A stretch of 64,000 nucleotides of DNA from contig JAFQBW010000045.1 of assembly GCA_017399555.1 (NCBI GenBank), positions 21,871-85,870 on the forward strand, given 5' to 3'. Origin of the DNA: Methanocorpusculum sp. Lineage in GTDB: Archaea > Halobacteriota > Methanomicrobia > Methanomicrobiales > Methanocorpusculaceae. Numbering within the stretch: position 1 is the first letter of the stretch; the number at the start of each line of letters is the position of its first letter. Below the pieces are notes generated by a model. That model saw only the letters and a list, made by a program, of their open reading frames with translations. It was not told where the DNA came from and did not search any database. Position numbers and translations under genes: made by a program. This document shows, in pieces, positions 16,560 to 25,490 of this stretch.

Positions 16560-17526
16560 ATTTGTCGTGGATGTAGAGTAAATCGGAGAGAATTGCAGAT
16601 GCAGTCTCAACAGAACCGGCACCGCGGCCGATGAAGGTAACATCGCCTGCGTATTCCGTCTCGACGGTTACTGCGTTTAAGGTCTCGGAAAGAACCAGCG
16701 GGTCGTCTTCGGGGAGAAGACGCGGGGAGACTTCCAGGTCCTTCTTTTCCGGATAGAGGGAAGCAATTAAGCGGATGGTCTGTCCGGTGGACTGTGCCAT
16801 ACGGATTGCCTCCGGAGTTAAGCGGTCGATACCCGTACGCTGTACATCCTTTAAGGTTACGTTCATACCAAGCACGGTGTTTGCGAGGATGACGAGCTTG
16901 ATTGCGGCATCTGTTCCGTTTACATCATAGGTCGGGTCTGCTTCCGCATAGCCTAAGTCGCGGGCTTCTGCTAATGCCTGCACATAGGTAAGTCCCTCTT
17001 CCTCCATTCTGGATAAGATGTAGTTGCAGGTTCCGTTCAAGACTCCAAAGAGTGCCTTGACCTTGTTTCCGGCAAGACCGTTTCTGATACCATTGATAAT
17101 CGGCACGGCTCCGGCAACCGTTCCTTCGAAGCGAAGCGAGACACCGTTTTCCTCGGCGAGGGATTCGAGTTCGCGGTAGTAGAGGGAGATTGGACCTTTG
17201 TTGGAGGTGACCACATGTTTGCCGCGGGATAAGGCAATCTTGATGGTGGAAAGAGCCGGCTCTCCGGTCTCTGCGTTGGTCGGGGTTACTTCGACTAACA
17301 CATCATAGTCCACTTCTGCCGCGATGCGGAATGCCGTCCAGTCCGGTGTTCCGATACGTCCCGTTTCCTTCTTTCCCTGAAGCAGGCGGTCGATGTCAAG
17401 GCCGTCCGGATTTACGGCTCCGCTCTTTGAGTCAGCGGCGGCAACAATCTTGAAGCGCGGGTCGTTCTTTACCACATGCGCAACGCCGCGGCCGACGGAA
17501 CCCAGTCCGATTAATGCGAGTTTCAT
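16549..17526 (-). CDS. hom: Homoserine dehydrogenase
   Basis: The 325-residue enzyme reduces aspartate semialdehyde to homoserine with NAD(P)H, the branch point to threonine and methionine. The nucleotide-binding LIGLGSVGRGVAHVV is at the N-terminus; VTSNKGPI near residue 110, LNGTCNYILSRM near 165 and YAEADPTYDVNGTDAAIK near 193 are the substrate and catalytic regions. It lacks the C-terminal ACT domain of some bacterial homologues, and the preceding gene encodes a free-standing ACT protein instead. Its ATG overlaps that gene's TAA by one base. Asd, which makes its substrate, is at 51200-52213. Confidence 0.96.
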   Translation of the reverse strand: MKLALIGLGSVGRGVAHVVKNDPRFKIVAAADSKSGAVNPDGLDIDRLLQGKKETGRIGTPDWTAFRIAAEVDYDVLVEVTPTNAETGEPALSTIKIALSRGKHVVTSNKGPISLYYRELESLAEENGVSLRFEGTVAGAVPIINGIRNGLAGNKVKALFGVLNGTCNYILSRMEEEGLTYVQALAEARDLGYAEADPTYDVNGTDAAIKLVILANTVLGMNVTLKDVQRTGIDRLTPEAIRMAQSTGQTIRLIASLYPEKKDLEVSPRLLPEDDPLVLSETLNAVTVETEYAGDVTFIGRGAGSVETASAILSDLLYIHDKYGF

Positions 17527-18059
17527 TATAAGCGTCCTCCCAGTTCATCAACAATCATAAGCTGTTTTTCAGCGGCAATCGCCTCAAGCTGCTCGATTGC
17601 ATTGTCCATCTCTGCTTCGGTGACTGCTTTGATGGTGAGTTTTGCCGTGGACGGCTCATCCATCGTCGGCATAATCATATGCAGTTCGGTAACTTCGGTG
17701 ATATCTTTCTTATCGATTCTGTTGATGGTATCCGTTAAGTCGGTGTGGAGAATGTGTCCGATTAAGATGAAGGTCTTGGTACACATCAGGCGTTCGATTC
17801 CGACACGGGAAATCATGATGCCGTTTGCCCGAAGGGCATCCAGAAGTTTTGGGAGAATAGCTTCCTGATGGGAAATGACGATATCGACAATTAAGTCAGA
17901 CCCTGGGTCGTCCTCATCTCTCTGGTGAGAGATAGTAATAATATTGGCGCCGCTTTCCGAGATTGGCTTGATGGCGGCAAGAAGTTCTCCCGGCTTGTCT
18001 TTCAGCTGGAGTTTCAGTGTTGTCCGAATATATTTCTGCACAGTTTTCACTCGCGACAT
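17526..18059 (-). CDS. ACT-domain protein, likely allosteric partner of homoserine dehydrogenase
   Basis: The 177-residue protein holds an N-terminal ACT domain (LKDKPGELLAAIKPISESGANI near residue 20, in two parts; ITISHQRDE) and a second ACT-like half (TAKLTIKAVTEAEMDNAIEQL near 140). ACT domains bind amino acids such as threonine or serine, and free-standing archaeal members are encoded next to hom. The one-base overlap with hom (TAATG) implies coupled translation and a regulatory complex; this role is inference from context. GTGAAACTATAACT-like AT-rich sequence precedes ATG 18059, which has almost no leader. Confidence 0.85.
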   Translation of the reverse strand: MSRVKTVQKYIRTTLKLQLKDKPGELLAAIKPISESGANIITISHQRDEDDPGSDLIVDIVISHQEAILPKLLDALRANGIMISRVGIERLMCTKTFILIGHILHTDLTDTINRIDKKDITEVTELHMIMPTMDEPSTAKLTIKAVTEAEMDNAIEQLEAIAAEKQLMIVDELGGRL

Positions 18060-18153
18060 GTATGGGTTATATATTTGGCAGTGAAACTATAACTAATCTT
18101 TTGAGAGAGAACAGCCGCATTATTTATGATTGGTGAGAGCAAACAATAGAGGT

Positions 18154-18717
18154 ATGATTCTGGTAGATTGGGAAATTGCTGATCACATCAAACGCGGCTT
18201 TATTAAAATTGACCCGTATGACCCGGCACTGGTTCAGCCGAACTCGCTGGATATCCGTCTGGGAAACCACTTTGTCTGGTACGAACCGTGTGATGATGTC
18301 ATCGACCCGTTCAACCGCGAGACTCTGCACACGCATGTGCAGGAACGCAAGAGCGCCTATTTTGACATCATGCCGGGACAGTTTGTCTTAGCAGAGACGC
18401 TGGAATGCGTCACCCTTCCGGACAACATCGTCTCCTCCATCGAAGGAAAGAGCAGTGTCGCCCGCTTAGGTATTGAACTGCACCAGACCGGAGGATGGAT
18501 TGATGCAGGATTCTCCGGCACTATCACTCTTGAGATGTGCAACTCCAACTGCCGTCCGGTTCGTGTCTATGCAGGCATGCCGATTGGACAGCTGGTATTC
18601 TATGTCACCAAACGCTGTGAGTGCCCGTACGATAAGAAGCCGGATGCAAAGTACCAGAACCAGAAGGACGCAACAATTTCCCGCTACGATAAAAATACCC
18701 TGAAAAACGTAGAATAG
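18154..18717 (+). CDS. dcd: dCTP deaminase
   Basis: The 187-residue enzyme deaminates dCTP to dUTP (or on to dUMP in bifunctional forms) for thymidylate supply. Conserved motifs are [15 protein letters not shown] near residue 27, the nucleotide-binding [19 protein letters not shown] near 102 and [12 protein letters not shown] near 123. The frame extends to a GTG at 18130, but ATG 18154 (MILVDWEI) is the typical family start and lies about 30 nt after a TATTTATG box, which fits a very short leader. C-terminal length is normal. It converges on the glycosyltransferase gene. Confidence 0.95.
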   Translation: MILVDWEIADHIKRGFIKIDPYDPALVQPNSLDIRLGNHFVWYEPCDDVIDPFNRETLHTHVQERKSAYFDIMPGQFVLAETLECVTLPDNIVSSIEGKSSVARLGIELHQTGGWIDAGFSGTITLEMCNSNCRPVRVYAGMPIGQLVFYVTKRCECPYDKKPDAKYQNQKDATISRYDKNTLKNVE

Positions 18718-18739
18718 ATTCTTTTCAGAATCTCTTTTT

Positions 18740-19831
18740 TTACGCGAACTCTGCAAGAATCCGGCAGAAGTTTTCCGCGCCGTTGTTTTGTTCATACAGT
18801 CCCCGCAGGTCTTTTGGCGTCATCTGCATACAGGAAAGAATTGCCGCGTGCAGAGATTCTGCTGTCACTGAGTCTCCGCGAATCATCATACCGCATCCAA
18901 GCTCCTCAACCTTTCTGCCGTTGTTTCCCTGCTCGGGATGATACGGGTCGATGATTAAGAGAACCGGTTTTCCAAAGTACAGCGCTTCATGCAGTGAGGT
19001 AAGACCGCCGTGGATGATAGCGGTCTTTGCTGATGCCATGTAGGGGAAGATGCTTTCCACATACCCCGCAATTTTGAAGTTCTTTCCCTCCTCTGGAAGG
19101 CCCGGCGAGGTCGCAAAAACATGAACGTCGAGGGCGGTATCCTGCTCGGAAATTTCTTTGAGCATTGCATAAAGCGGCATCTTAAACGGCTCGCCGCCGA
19201 AACTTGCAAAGACAATTTCTTCTGACGGGGCAAAGTCATGAATCGACGGGTCAAGAATCGGCCCAATGAATACATACCGGTCCTTTTCTTTTTCCGCAAT
19301 CCGGAAGTTGTAGCCGGAAATCGTATGCGGCGGGGCAAAGTCAGGTACGAGGACCTTCTTTGGAATAAGCGAGAGGTAGGTCCGGATGACTTTTCCAAAC
19401 AGATTCCAATACCAGACGTTGGGTTCTGCAAGCGAACTGAAATAGTTCTGGTTTGTCATAAAAAGAACCGGAATACCAAGAGTCTTTGCGGCAACGCCTG
19501 CCGCAAACATCGTATCGCAGACGACGACGTCAATATTTTCCTGTTTCAGAATCCTTCGTGCGGTAAAAAAGGATTTCACGAGAGATACCGGGATGCCGAG
19601 TGAGGATTTCAGGGTCTTTCCAATACTGAAATATCCGCCGGAACCTTCCAGCGTCACCTCGCGGGAGATTTCATAGACTCTGCAGTCGGTTTGTTTCTGA
19701 ATAAAGGAGTATGCTTTCCCGTATGAGGCAAAGACGCAGTTTTCCCCGCGCCGTTTGAGATGGTTTGCCAGTTTTGTTGAGCGGGATGCATGCCCCAGCC
19801 CTTCTCCGCAGACAACAAACAGGATATTCAT
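18740..19831 (-). CDS. Family 1/28-like glycosyltransferase (GT-B fold)
   Basis: The 363-residue protein has a GT-B layout: GEGLGHASRSTKLA at residues 9-22, the acceptor-side glycine-rich loop, and a C-terminal nucleotide-sugar site with AIIHGGLTSLHEALYFGKPVL near 272-292 followed by PEQGNNGRKVEELG. It resembles MurG/UDP-glucuronosyl-type enzymes; archaeal members glycosylate lipids or surface polymers. ATG 19831 (MNILFVV) was chosen over the frame start at 19867 because the Rossmann strand must start immediately. It is divergent from, and about 70 nt from, an AglD-like membrane protein, and the pair may act in cell-surface lipid glycosylation (inference). Confidence 0.85.
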   Translation of the reverse strand: MNILFVVCGEGLGHASRSTKLANHLKRRGENCVFASYGKAYSFIQKQTDCRVYEISREVTLEGSGGYFSIGKTLKSSLGIPVSLVKSFFTARRILKQENIDVVVCDTMFAAGVAAKTLGIPVLFMTNQNYFSSLAEPNVWYWNLFGKVIRTYLSLIPKKVLVPDFAPPHTISGYNFRIAEKEKDRYVFIGPILDPSIHDFAPSEEIVFASFGGEPFKMPLYAMLKEISEQDTALDVHVFATSPGLPEEGKNFKIAGYVESIFPYMASAKTAIIHGGLTSLHEALYFGKPVLLIIDPYHPEQGNNGRKVEELGCGMMIRGDSVTAESLHAAILSCMQMTPKDLRGLYEQNNGAENFCRILAEFA

Positions 19832-19902
19832 AGATACTCTACTATTTGTTTTCCAACTATAACACATATATCGTTTAAACCCAAATAGTTAGTACTCGCT
19901 GT

Positions 19903-20937
19903 ATGGATAAAATACAAAAACGTCTTCTGCTGATATCGCTGGGAATCAGTTTTACCGTTCTTTTTCTCTTCCTGCTGTTCACAATAGATGTGGGAACACT
20001 GGAAGCGCTCAAGGCCGCAAATATCTGGCTGATTCTCTTAGCACTCCTGATGCATATTGTATCCATTGGATTTTGGGCACTGCGGATTGTGTTCATGAGC
20101 AAATCCTTGGGATACAAAGTTCCATTCCTGCATGCCTTCAATCTGGTCTGCTCAAACCAGTTCTTAGCAGCAGTCACGCCCTCTCAGGTAGGCGGCGAGC
20201 CGATTCGGATTTATGAACTTTCCAAAGCAAAGGTGCCGGTAGCTGATGCGACAGCAGTCGTTCTCATGGAACGGGTATTCGATGCGGTCGTTCTCCTGAT
20301 TGGTGCGATGGTAAGTCTTGTTCTCCTGAATGTAACCTCGTTCGGCGTGGAGATTCCCGACTACATGATGGTGCTGTCCTACTTCTCCTCGGCGGTATTC
20401 CTTGCTGTCTTAATCCTCTTTATCTTCGCCGCCAAAAAGCCGGTCTGGGGAATGGCGGTTGTCGGACGCGCCGCCGGCTTTTTCCTGCGGAAAAAGGATG
20501 CCGCAAAGCGGGAAGCAACCCGTGAAAAACTGCTTTCCGCAGTGAATCAGTTCTACGAGTCGCTGAATTACTTCATGGGCAAATCCAAATACGGTTCGTT
20601 TGTCGGGCTGTTTTTCAGTGCTCTCTTCTGGGTAAACGAGTTTGTGCTGGTGTCCGTTCTTCTGCTGGCACTGGGCCTTGAGCCGTACTTTGCGCTGTCC
20701 TTCCTGTTCATGATTCTGATTACGGTCATCCTGATGATTCCAATAACACCGGGAGGGGCAGGAGTAGCCGAGGTCTCGATGGCAGGATTTTTCTCGCTGA
20801 TTGTGCCGGCAAATCTGCTTGGCGTGTTCGTGCTTCTCTGGCGTCTGATTATCTATTACTTTAATCTGGCGTCCGGTTTTATCTCGACAATGATTATTCT
20901 CCGCCGCGAGGCAAAAGGAAAAAAGGTGAAGGTATGA
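19903..20937 (+). CDS. AglD/LPG-synthase-like integral membrane protein (UPF0104)
   Basis: The 344-residue protein has about eight hydrophobic segments and the UPF0104 landmarks: NQFLAAVTPSQVGGEPIRIYEL near residue 86 (in two pieces) and ITPGGAGVAEVSMAGFF near 285. The family includes the LPG-synthase transmembrane region and the C-terminal part of AglD, and members are thought to move or modify lipid-linked groups. The ATG follows a short AT-rich leader (CCAAATAGTTAGTACTCG). The last four bases overlap the start of the sulfur-carrier gene, so it also heads that downstream trio. Confidence 0.85.
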   Translation: MDKIQKRLLLISLGISFTVLFLFLLFTIDVGTLEALKAANIWLILLALLMHIVSIGFWALRIVFMSKSLGYKVPFLHAFNLVCSNQFLAAVTPSQVGGEPIRIYELSKAKVPVADATAVVLMERVFDAVVLLIGAMVSLVLLNVTSFGVEIPDYMMVLSYFSSAVFLAVLILFIFAAKKPVWGMAVVGRAAGFFLRKKDAAKREATREKLLSAVNQFYESLNYFMGKSKYGSFVGLFFSALFWVNEFVLVSVLLLALGLEPYFALSFLFMILITVILMIPITPGGAGVAEVSMAGFFSLIVPANLLGVFVLLWRLIIYYFNLASGFISTMIILRREAKGKKVKV

Positions 20938-21125
20938 TTTCAGTTGTTCTTCCGGAAGGAAACACTATTGAGACCGAGGCAGGATGTGTGGAAGAGATTC
21001 TCTTCCGCCTCGGCTTTAATCCGTATGAGGTTCTGGCAACGGCAGAGGGTGAGCTTCTGCTGGGTGATGAGTTCTGTGCCGACGGTACGACACTCAAACT
21101 GACATCGATTGTTCACGGAGGATAA
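20934..21125 (+). CDS. ThiS/MoaD-like ubiquitin-fold sulfur carrier
   Basis: The 63-residue protein ends in GG, as needed for C-terminal adenylation and thiocarboxylate formation, and has a beta-grasp pattern (MISVVLPEGNTIET at the N-terminus, LGDEFCADGTTLKL near residue 43, IVHGG end). It lies four bases inside the end of the membrane-protein gene and its stop abuts the ATG of the Ncs6/TtuA gene. That context says it most likely supplies sulfur for tRNA uridine 2-thiolation, and by analogy with SAMPs it may also be conjugated to proteins. An activating E1-like enzyme is not encoded nearby. Confidence 0.85.
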   Translation: MISVVLPEGNTIETEAGCVEEILFRLGFNPYEVLATAEGELLLGDEFCADGTTLKLTSIVHGG

Positions 21126-22016
21126 ATGGCGGACTGTTATCTCTGCGGGGAGCGGGCAGTGTTCCGGACAGAAGACGGACCGCTTTGTGCAAAACACTTT
21201 TCGAAGTGGTATGAGGACGGGGTAGCCGCGGCAATAAAGCGCTATGATATGATTCATGCAGGAGATCGTGTCTGTGTCGGTTTTTCCGGCGGAAAGGACA
21301 GTACAGTGCTTTTGACTGTTCTCTGCCGTCTGAATCTGGACTGCGAACTGGTAGCGGTAACAGTGGATGAGGGAATCGGCGGATACCGGGATGATACGAT
21401 TCTGGCGGCAAAGGATACCGCCTCCCGCCTTGGAGTGGAGCACCGGATTGTGTCGTTTACGGATGTCTGCGGAAAGACGCTGGATGAGCTTCTGGAAAAT
21501 TCTCCGCAGGCGGCATGTTCGGTCTGCGGAACCCTGCGCCGACGGGCACTGAACCGTGCCGCACGCGAGATGGAGGCGAATTCTATAGCCACGGGGCACT
21601 GTCTGGATGATGAGTCACAGTCTGTGGTGATGAACTATCTCCGGGGCGATGTAACACGGGCAACGGCATCCTTTAACTCGAACTCTGCGGAGCTGTTTAT
21701 CCCGCGGATAAAACCGCTGTGCCGTTCAAGTGAGCGGGCAACCGTCGCGTACGGTCTCTGCAATAATCTGTTAGTTCCGCTTCCGGAGTGCCCCTATACC
21801 CGCTATGCCCTGCGAAAGGATGTGCGTACCTGGCTTGGAAAACTGGAGTATGCAAAGCCGGGAACGCTTACCCGCATCGCAGACGGGCAGGAGGAACTGC
21901 TCTCCCGCATGCCGAAAAGCGAGGTGGTTACTGAGCTTGGGAGATGCGAAAAGTGCGGAGAGCCGACGGCAAACCGGCTCTGTGCGGCATGTCAGCAGCT
22001 TGAGCGGCTGATGTAA
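21126..22016 (+). CDS. ncs6: tRNA 2-thiouridine synthetase of the Ncs6/TtuA family
   Basis: The 296-residue enzyme adenylates and thiolates the wobble or T-loop uridine of tRNA. It has an N-terminal zinc finger (CYLCGERAVFRTEDGPLCAKH at residues 4-24, in two parts), the PP-loop GFSGGKDST near residue 55, catalytic-cluster cysteines CSVCGTLRR near 132, ATGHCLDDESQS near 156 and a C-terminal zinc ribbon CEKCGEPTANRLCAAC. Known family members hold a [4Fe-4S] cluster. The CLDDE in place of the usual NLDDE is a small deviation. A GGAGG site, placed in the end of the carrier gene, precedes its ATG by 4 nt. Confidence 0.92.
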   Translation: MADCYLCGERAVFRTEDGPLCAKHFSKWYEDGVAAAIKRYDMIHAGDRVCVGFSGGKDSTVLLTVLCRLNLDCELVAVTVDEGIGGYRDDTILAAKDTASRLGVEHRIVSFTDVCGKTLDELLENSPQAACSVCGTLRRRALNRAAREMEANSIATGHCLDDESQSVVMNYLRGDVTRATASFNSNSAELFIPRIKPLCRSSERATVAYGLCNNLLVPLPECPYTRYALRKDVRTWLGKLEYAKPGTLTRIADGQEELLSRMPKSEVVTELGRCEKCGEPTANRLCAACQQLERLM

Positions 22017-22017
22017 G

Positions 22018-24726
22018 TCAGCCCCAGTACTGATGCGTCTGCACAAAACGGCGCTCGGCTTTCAGAATCTCGCGGTAAAAATTATCCCCCTTCGCAAAGG
22101 TTGCAAGAATCCGTGCCGCAGAGTCAGGACCGACACCCCGTCCGGAAAGAGCAATTACTGCATCGCGGCCGCTGGAGAGTACCATATTTGCATTCTTCAT
22201 CATCCGCTTCTCTGCTTCCTTCTCTTCTGCAGTCAGCGTCTTTTTCTTCAGCGCCAAAAACATCGGCTCTTCATACGGTTTTAAGACAGCAATCAGCCGT
22301 GCCCCGCAGACCGGACATACCGGCTGGTCGGCAACTCTTCCGGTTTTTGTCCGCGACTTCCATTTCCGGCAGTGCATACAGGCAAGAACCACATCCTGCT
22401 CCGCAATCCGGTGCTTCACCGATTCCAGAATTGCCTGATCTTCTCCGGGAGGGGTGACCATATCCCGCTCCGAGAAAAGACCCTGTGCTCCGATTACCGA
22501 AAGCCGGCTCGTGCGGGTTTCCATCTCATGATTTTTCAGGCGGCGGACAATCTCCTTTGCCCCTTCCACATCCATGTTCGAGAAGAACAGCTCGCGAAAC
22601 GCCTCGCGTTCCACAACCGTTCCGTCGAACAGCTCCAGGAGACGGTTCATACTGATTTTCTCATAGTCAGCGTCCGCATCTATTGCCCCGAACTTCTTTG
22701 CCGCCTGAACAAGCCGCCACTTGTAAAGCGAGGTCTTTTTCAGTGCAAGCTGCAGGATTCCTTCCACATGTTCCGGCTCGAGCGAATGAAACACCTCTTC
22801 AACATCCGGAGCGCCGATAAACTTCGGCAGACGCAGATAGAACCGGTACGCATTCGTCTCGATACCGACAGCCGAACCGTAACGGGCGGAAAGCAGAATC
22901 GAAAGCACTCTGCCTAATGCCTCGTTTACTTTATGTCCCGCACAGAGATTTACCACCACGCCCTCATCTGCATCCTCCAGCACAATGAGCTTGTCCGTTG
23001 CCGTAACAGAACGGTTCTTGCGCATCTCCGAAAGCGTCTTCTGGGCGAAGAGAACAGAACGCTCGTCGGCCTTGTATTCGGTAAATACCTCAGTCCGCCG
23101 AAGAGCTCCCACCTCCATAGCCACGGTGAACGGGACAGGAATCTGCTCGCCTTCCCAGGACGGCAGTTCTCCTTTCGCATTCTTGGCAGGCTCGACCATG
23201 ACCTTGTTTTCCTCAAGTTCCAGGACACGCCATACCTGACCGCGGGCAACAAACACTGCCCCGGGGCTAATCCAGCTGATGACAAACGACTCATCGAGCG
23301 TTCCGACCGGCTTTCGGGAAATGACGTCAAAGACCACGCACTTTTTCTCGTCTGCAATCATCGAGAGGTTCAGCGACAGATACTTTCTGGCGCGGGCTTT
23401 GGTGATAACCATACCATTCTCGGTCCGGATAAGGTAGTGCTTCTCCATCTGGGCGATAACATCGCGGATAAGAGAGCCTGCATCCGCAAAGCAGTAGCAC
23501 CGGGAAAAAATCCGCTCAATGTTTTCAATAGATATCTCGCCCCGCTCAACCGCAAGTGCTGCTATCTGGTTTGCGATGACATCTGCCGGATTCATGTGCG
23601 GTCGGACATTTTCCGGACGGTTGTCGGATGCCAGGCGGACGATTACCATAGACTCTAAAATATCGTCAAAGCCGGTTGCAAGAATCATTCCCTTGGACGC
23701 CGCCCCGATACGATGCCCGGCGCGGCCGGTTCTCTGCATCATGCGGGCAACCTCTCGCGGAGAGTTGAACTGCACTACATGGTCAATCTGGCCGATGTCG
23801 ATTCCAAGTTCCATTGAACTCGTACAAATCATTCCCCGCGTCAGCCCGTTTCTAAACCGGTCTTCTGCATCCACTCTCACCTCGCGGGAGAGAGAACCGT
23901 GATGCACATCAATATCCTCGCGGGCGGAAAAGGCGTTTCCAATGGCCTCCGCAACGCTTCGGGTGTTGGTAAATACCAGCGTTGACGTGTGGCTGTCGAT
24001 ACACTTTTCGATAAGTTTTACCTGTTCGCCAAAACCTTCTCCGGCAAACCGGACCGAGAGGTCAAGCGTTTTTGCAACAGGTACCGCAACCACCTGACAG
24101 GGACGCTTTCCGCAGAGGAACCCGCCTACCAGCTCCGGATTTCCCACAGTTGCCGAGATGCCGATTCTCTGGAAGTTTCCGGCAAGTTCATCAATCCGCT
24201 CCAACGCAACGGAGAGCTGACAGCCGCGTTTGGATGCGGCAAGCTCATGGATTTCATCCACAATGACATAGCGGACGCCGGCAAGGTGTTTTCGAAGCAC
24301 CTTTCCCATGAACATCGCCTGAATGCTTTCCGGAGTTGTAATCAGCAGGTCCGGAGGATGCGTTGCCTGTTTTCTCCGGTCGTTCTGCGTGGTGTCTCCG
24401 TGGCGGACGGCGATACGAATTCCAAGCTCCTTTCCCCACCATTCCAGGCGGTTCATCATGTCGCGGTTCAGTGAGCGAAGCGGGGTGATGTAGAGAGCGG
24501 TAAAACCTTCCGGATGGGCTTTGGAAAGCATGTTGTGAAACACCGGGAGAAGGGCGCTTTCGGTCTTTCCGCTTCCTGTCGGGGCGATGATAATCGCATT
24601 GGTTCCTTTAATCAGTTCAGGGATTGCCCGAAGCTGAATCTCGGAGAAGTCATCAAAGCCCCGCTTTTCCAAAGTTGCCTGCAGTTTCGGATGCAGGGTT
24701 TTTCTCAGTTCTTCAACCGCGTTCAT
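22018..24726 (-). CDS. lhr: Lhr-family superfamily 2 DNA helicase
   Basis: The 902-residue ATPase has helicase motifs I (IIAPTGSGKTESALLPVF near residue 47), Ia (TPLRSLNRDM), II (VDEIHELAASKRGCQLSVAL near 155, read in pieces), III (ISATVGNP), and IV-VI (VFTNTRSVAE, STMELGID-like CTSSMELGID, QRTGRAGHRIG near 345). A winged-helix and long C-terminal region follow as in archaeal Lhr, with a CMHCRKWKSR...CPVCGARL zinc ribbon near residue 795 and a final helix-hairpin-helix-like GRGVGPDSAARIL. Lhr proteins act in DNA repair and replication-fork handling. The ATG overlaps the stop of the phosphoesterase gene by 4 nt, so it is the last gene of a three-gene set. Confidence 0.93.
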   Translation of the reverse strand: MNAVEELRKTLHPKLQATLEKRGFDDFSEIQLRAIPELIKGTNAIIIAPTGSGKTESALLPVFHNMLSKAHPEGFTALYITPLRSLNRDMMNRLEWWGKELGIRIAVRHGDTTQNDRRKQATHPPDLLITTPESIQAMFMGKVLRKHLAGVRYVIVDEIHELAASKRGCQLSVALERIDELAGNFQRIGISATVGNPELVGGFLCGKRPCQVVAVPVAKTLDLSVRFAGEGFGEQVKLIEKCIDSHTSTLVFTNTRSVAEAIGNAFSAREDIDVHHGSLSREVRVDAEDRFRNGLTRGMICTSSMELGIDIGQIDHVVQFNSPREVARMMQRTGRAGHRIGAASKGMILATGFDDILESMVIVRLASDNRPENVRPHMNPADVIANQIAALAVERGEISIENIERIFSRCYCFADAGSLIRDVIAQMEKHYLIRTENGMVITKARARKYLSLNLSMIADEKKCVVFDVISRKPVGTLDESFVISWISPGAVFVARGQVWRVLELEENKVMVEPAKNAKGELPSWEGEQIPVPFTVAMEVGALRRTEVFTEYKADERSVLFAQKTLSEMRKNRSVTATDKLIVLEDADEGVVVNLCAGHKVNEALGRVLSILLSARYGSAVGIETNAYRFYLRLPKFIGAPDVEEVFHSLEPEHVEGILQLALKKTSLYKWRLVQAAKKFGAIDADADYEKISMNRLLELFDGTVVEREAFRELFFSNMDVEGAKEIVRRLKNHEMETRTSRLSVIGAQGLFSERDMVTPPGEDQAILESVKHRIAEQDVVLACMHCRKWKSRTKTGRVADQPVCPVCGARLIAVLKPYEEPMFLALKKKTLTAEEKEAEKRMMKNANMVLSSGRDAVIALSGRGVGPDSAARILATFAKGDNFYREILKAERRFVQTHQYWG

Positions 24727-25490
24727 CGTACCTCCAGCGGGTCGGGGCGAAGCTCGGTAAACGGGGCAACATACGTCCCGTCCCGGAGAAACACCTCGCC
24801 GGTTTCCGGCCTGATAGCTTTTGCTATCGGCGAGAGTTTATTTCCCGGAATCATCCGCACATCCATGCCGCCTGCAAGTTCGTAGAATGCCGGAACGAGC
24901 AGGACGCGGGTTGGTGATGCAGGAGGTTCTGCAGTCCAGGAGGAGGTGTCAACCTCTGCTAAGAGATATCCCGGCGTTCCGCGAAGCGCACAGCCGACAT
25001 CGTCATAAAGATTTACCACCGGATGGTGGTGTCCGCAGACGATTAAGTGCCCGAATAAGGAGGCGTCCGGAATCATGTGCCCGTGGAAGTATCCGGTCCC
25101 GTCAATCACTGCCCCTGCCGCGGGCAGGAGTTCATCTTTTTCCAGATAATGTTCGAGTCCGGTGTCATGATTTCCGGGCGCTAACCGAAACTCTGTCTCG
25201 CGGCGGATGGTCTTTAAAATCTGCGGCATCTCGGCTTTTTCCTGCCGGGTGACATAGGGAATCATATGCTTAAGGTCTCCTAAGACCACCAGATAATCCG
25301 GGTCGCTTTCTTCAATAATCTCCATTAACCGGTCAAGCCGCAGAGCGCTTCTGCTTTCAAAATGCAGCCCGTGACGGTGGAGGTCTGCCTCCACGCCGAA
25401 ATGCGGGTCTGCGATTGCGAGAACCTTTTCCCGCCGTTCAATAGCGACGGCCGGCCCTGACGCGTAAAATTCCGGTTCCATATCAGGCAA
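24723..25490 (-). CDS. Calcineurin-like phosphoesterase of the RPA-associated type
   Basis: The 255-residue protein has the metallophosphoesterase ligands in order: AIADPHFGVEADLH near residue 25, VVLGDLKHMIPY near 68, LAPGNHDTGLE near 100 and VCGHHHPVVN near 150. In haloarchaea a phosphoesterase of this kind (Rpe) is co-encoded with RPA and an RPA-associated protein, the same company as here. Its start overlaps the preceding stop by 8 nt. Substrate is unknown; a role in DNA metabolism is inferred from gene order. Confidence 0.85.
   Translation of the reverse strand: MPDMEPEFYASGPAVAIERREKVLAIADPHFGVEADLHRHGLHFESRSALRLDRLMEIIEESDPDYLVVLGDLKHMIPYVTRQEKAEMPQILKTIRRETEFRLAPGNHDTGLEHYLEKDELLPAAGAVIDGTGYFHGHMIPDASLFGHLIVCGHHHPVVNLYDDVGCALRGTPGYLLAEVDTSSWTAEPPASPTRVLLVPAFYELAGGMDVRMIPGNKLSPIAKAIRPETGEVFLRDGTYVAPFTELRPDPLEVR

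Noticed and set aside
22933..23658. Plus-strand open frame of 241 codons
   Set aside because: It is antisense to the Lhr helicase core and shows no family feature.
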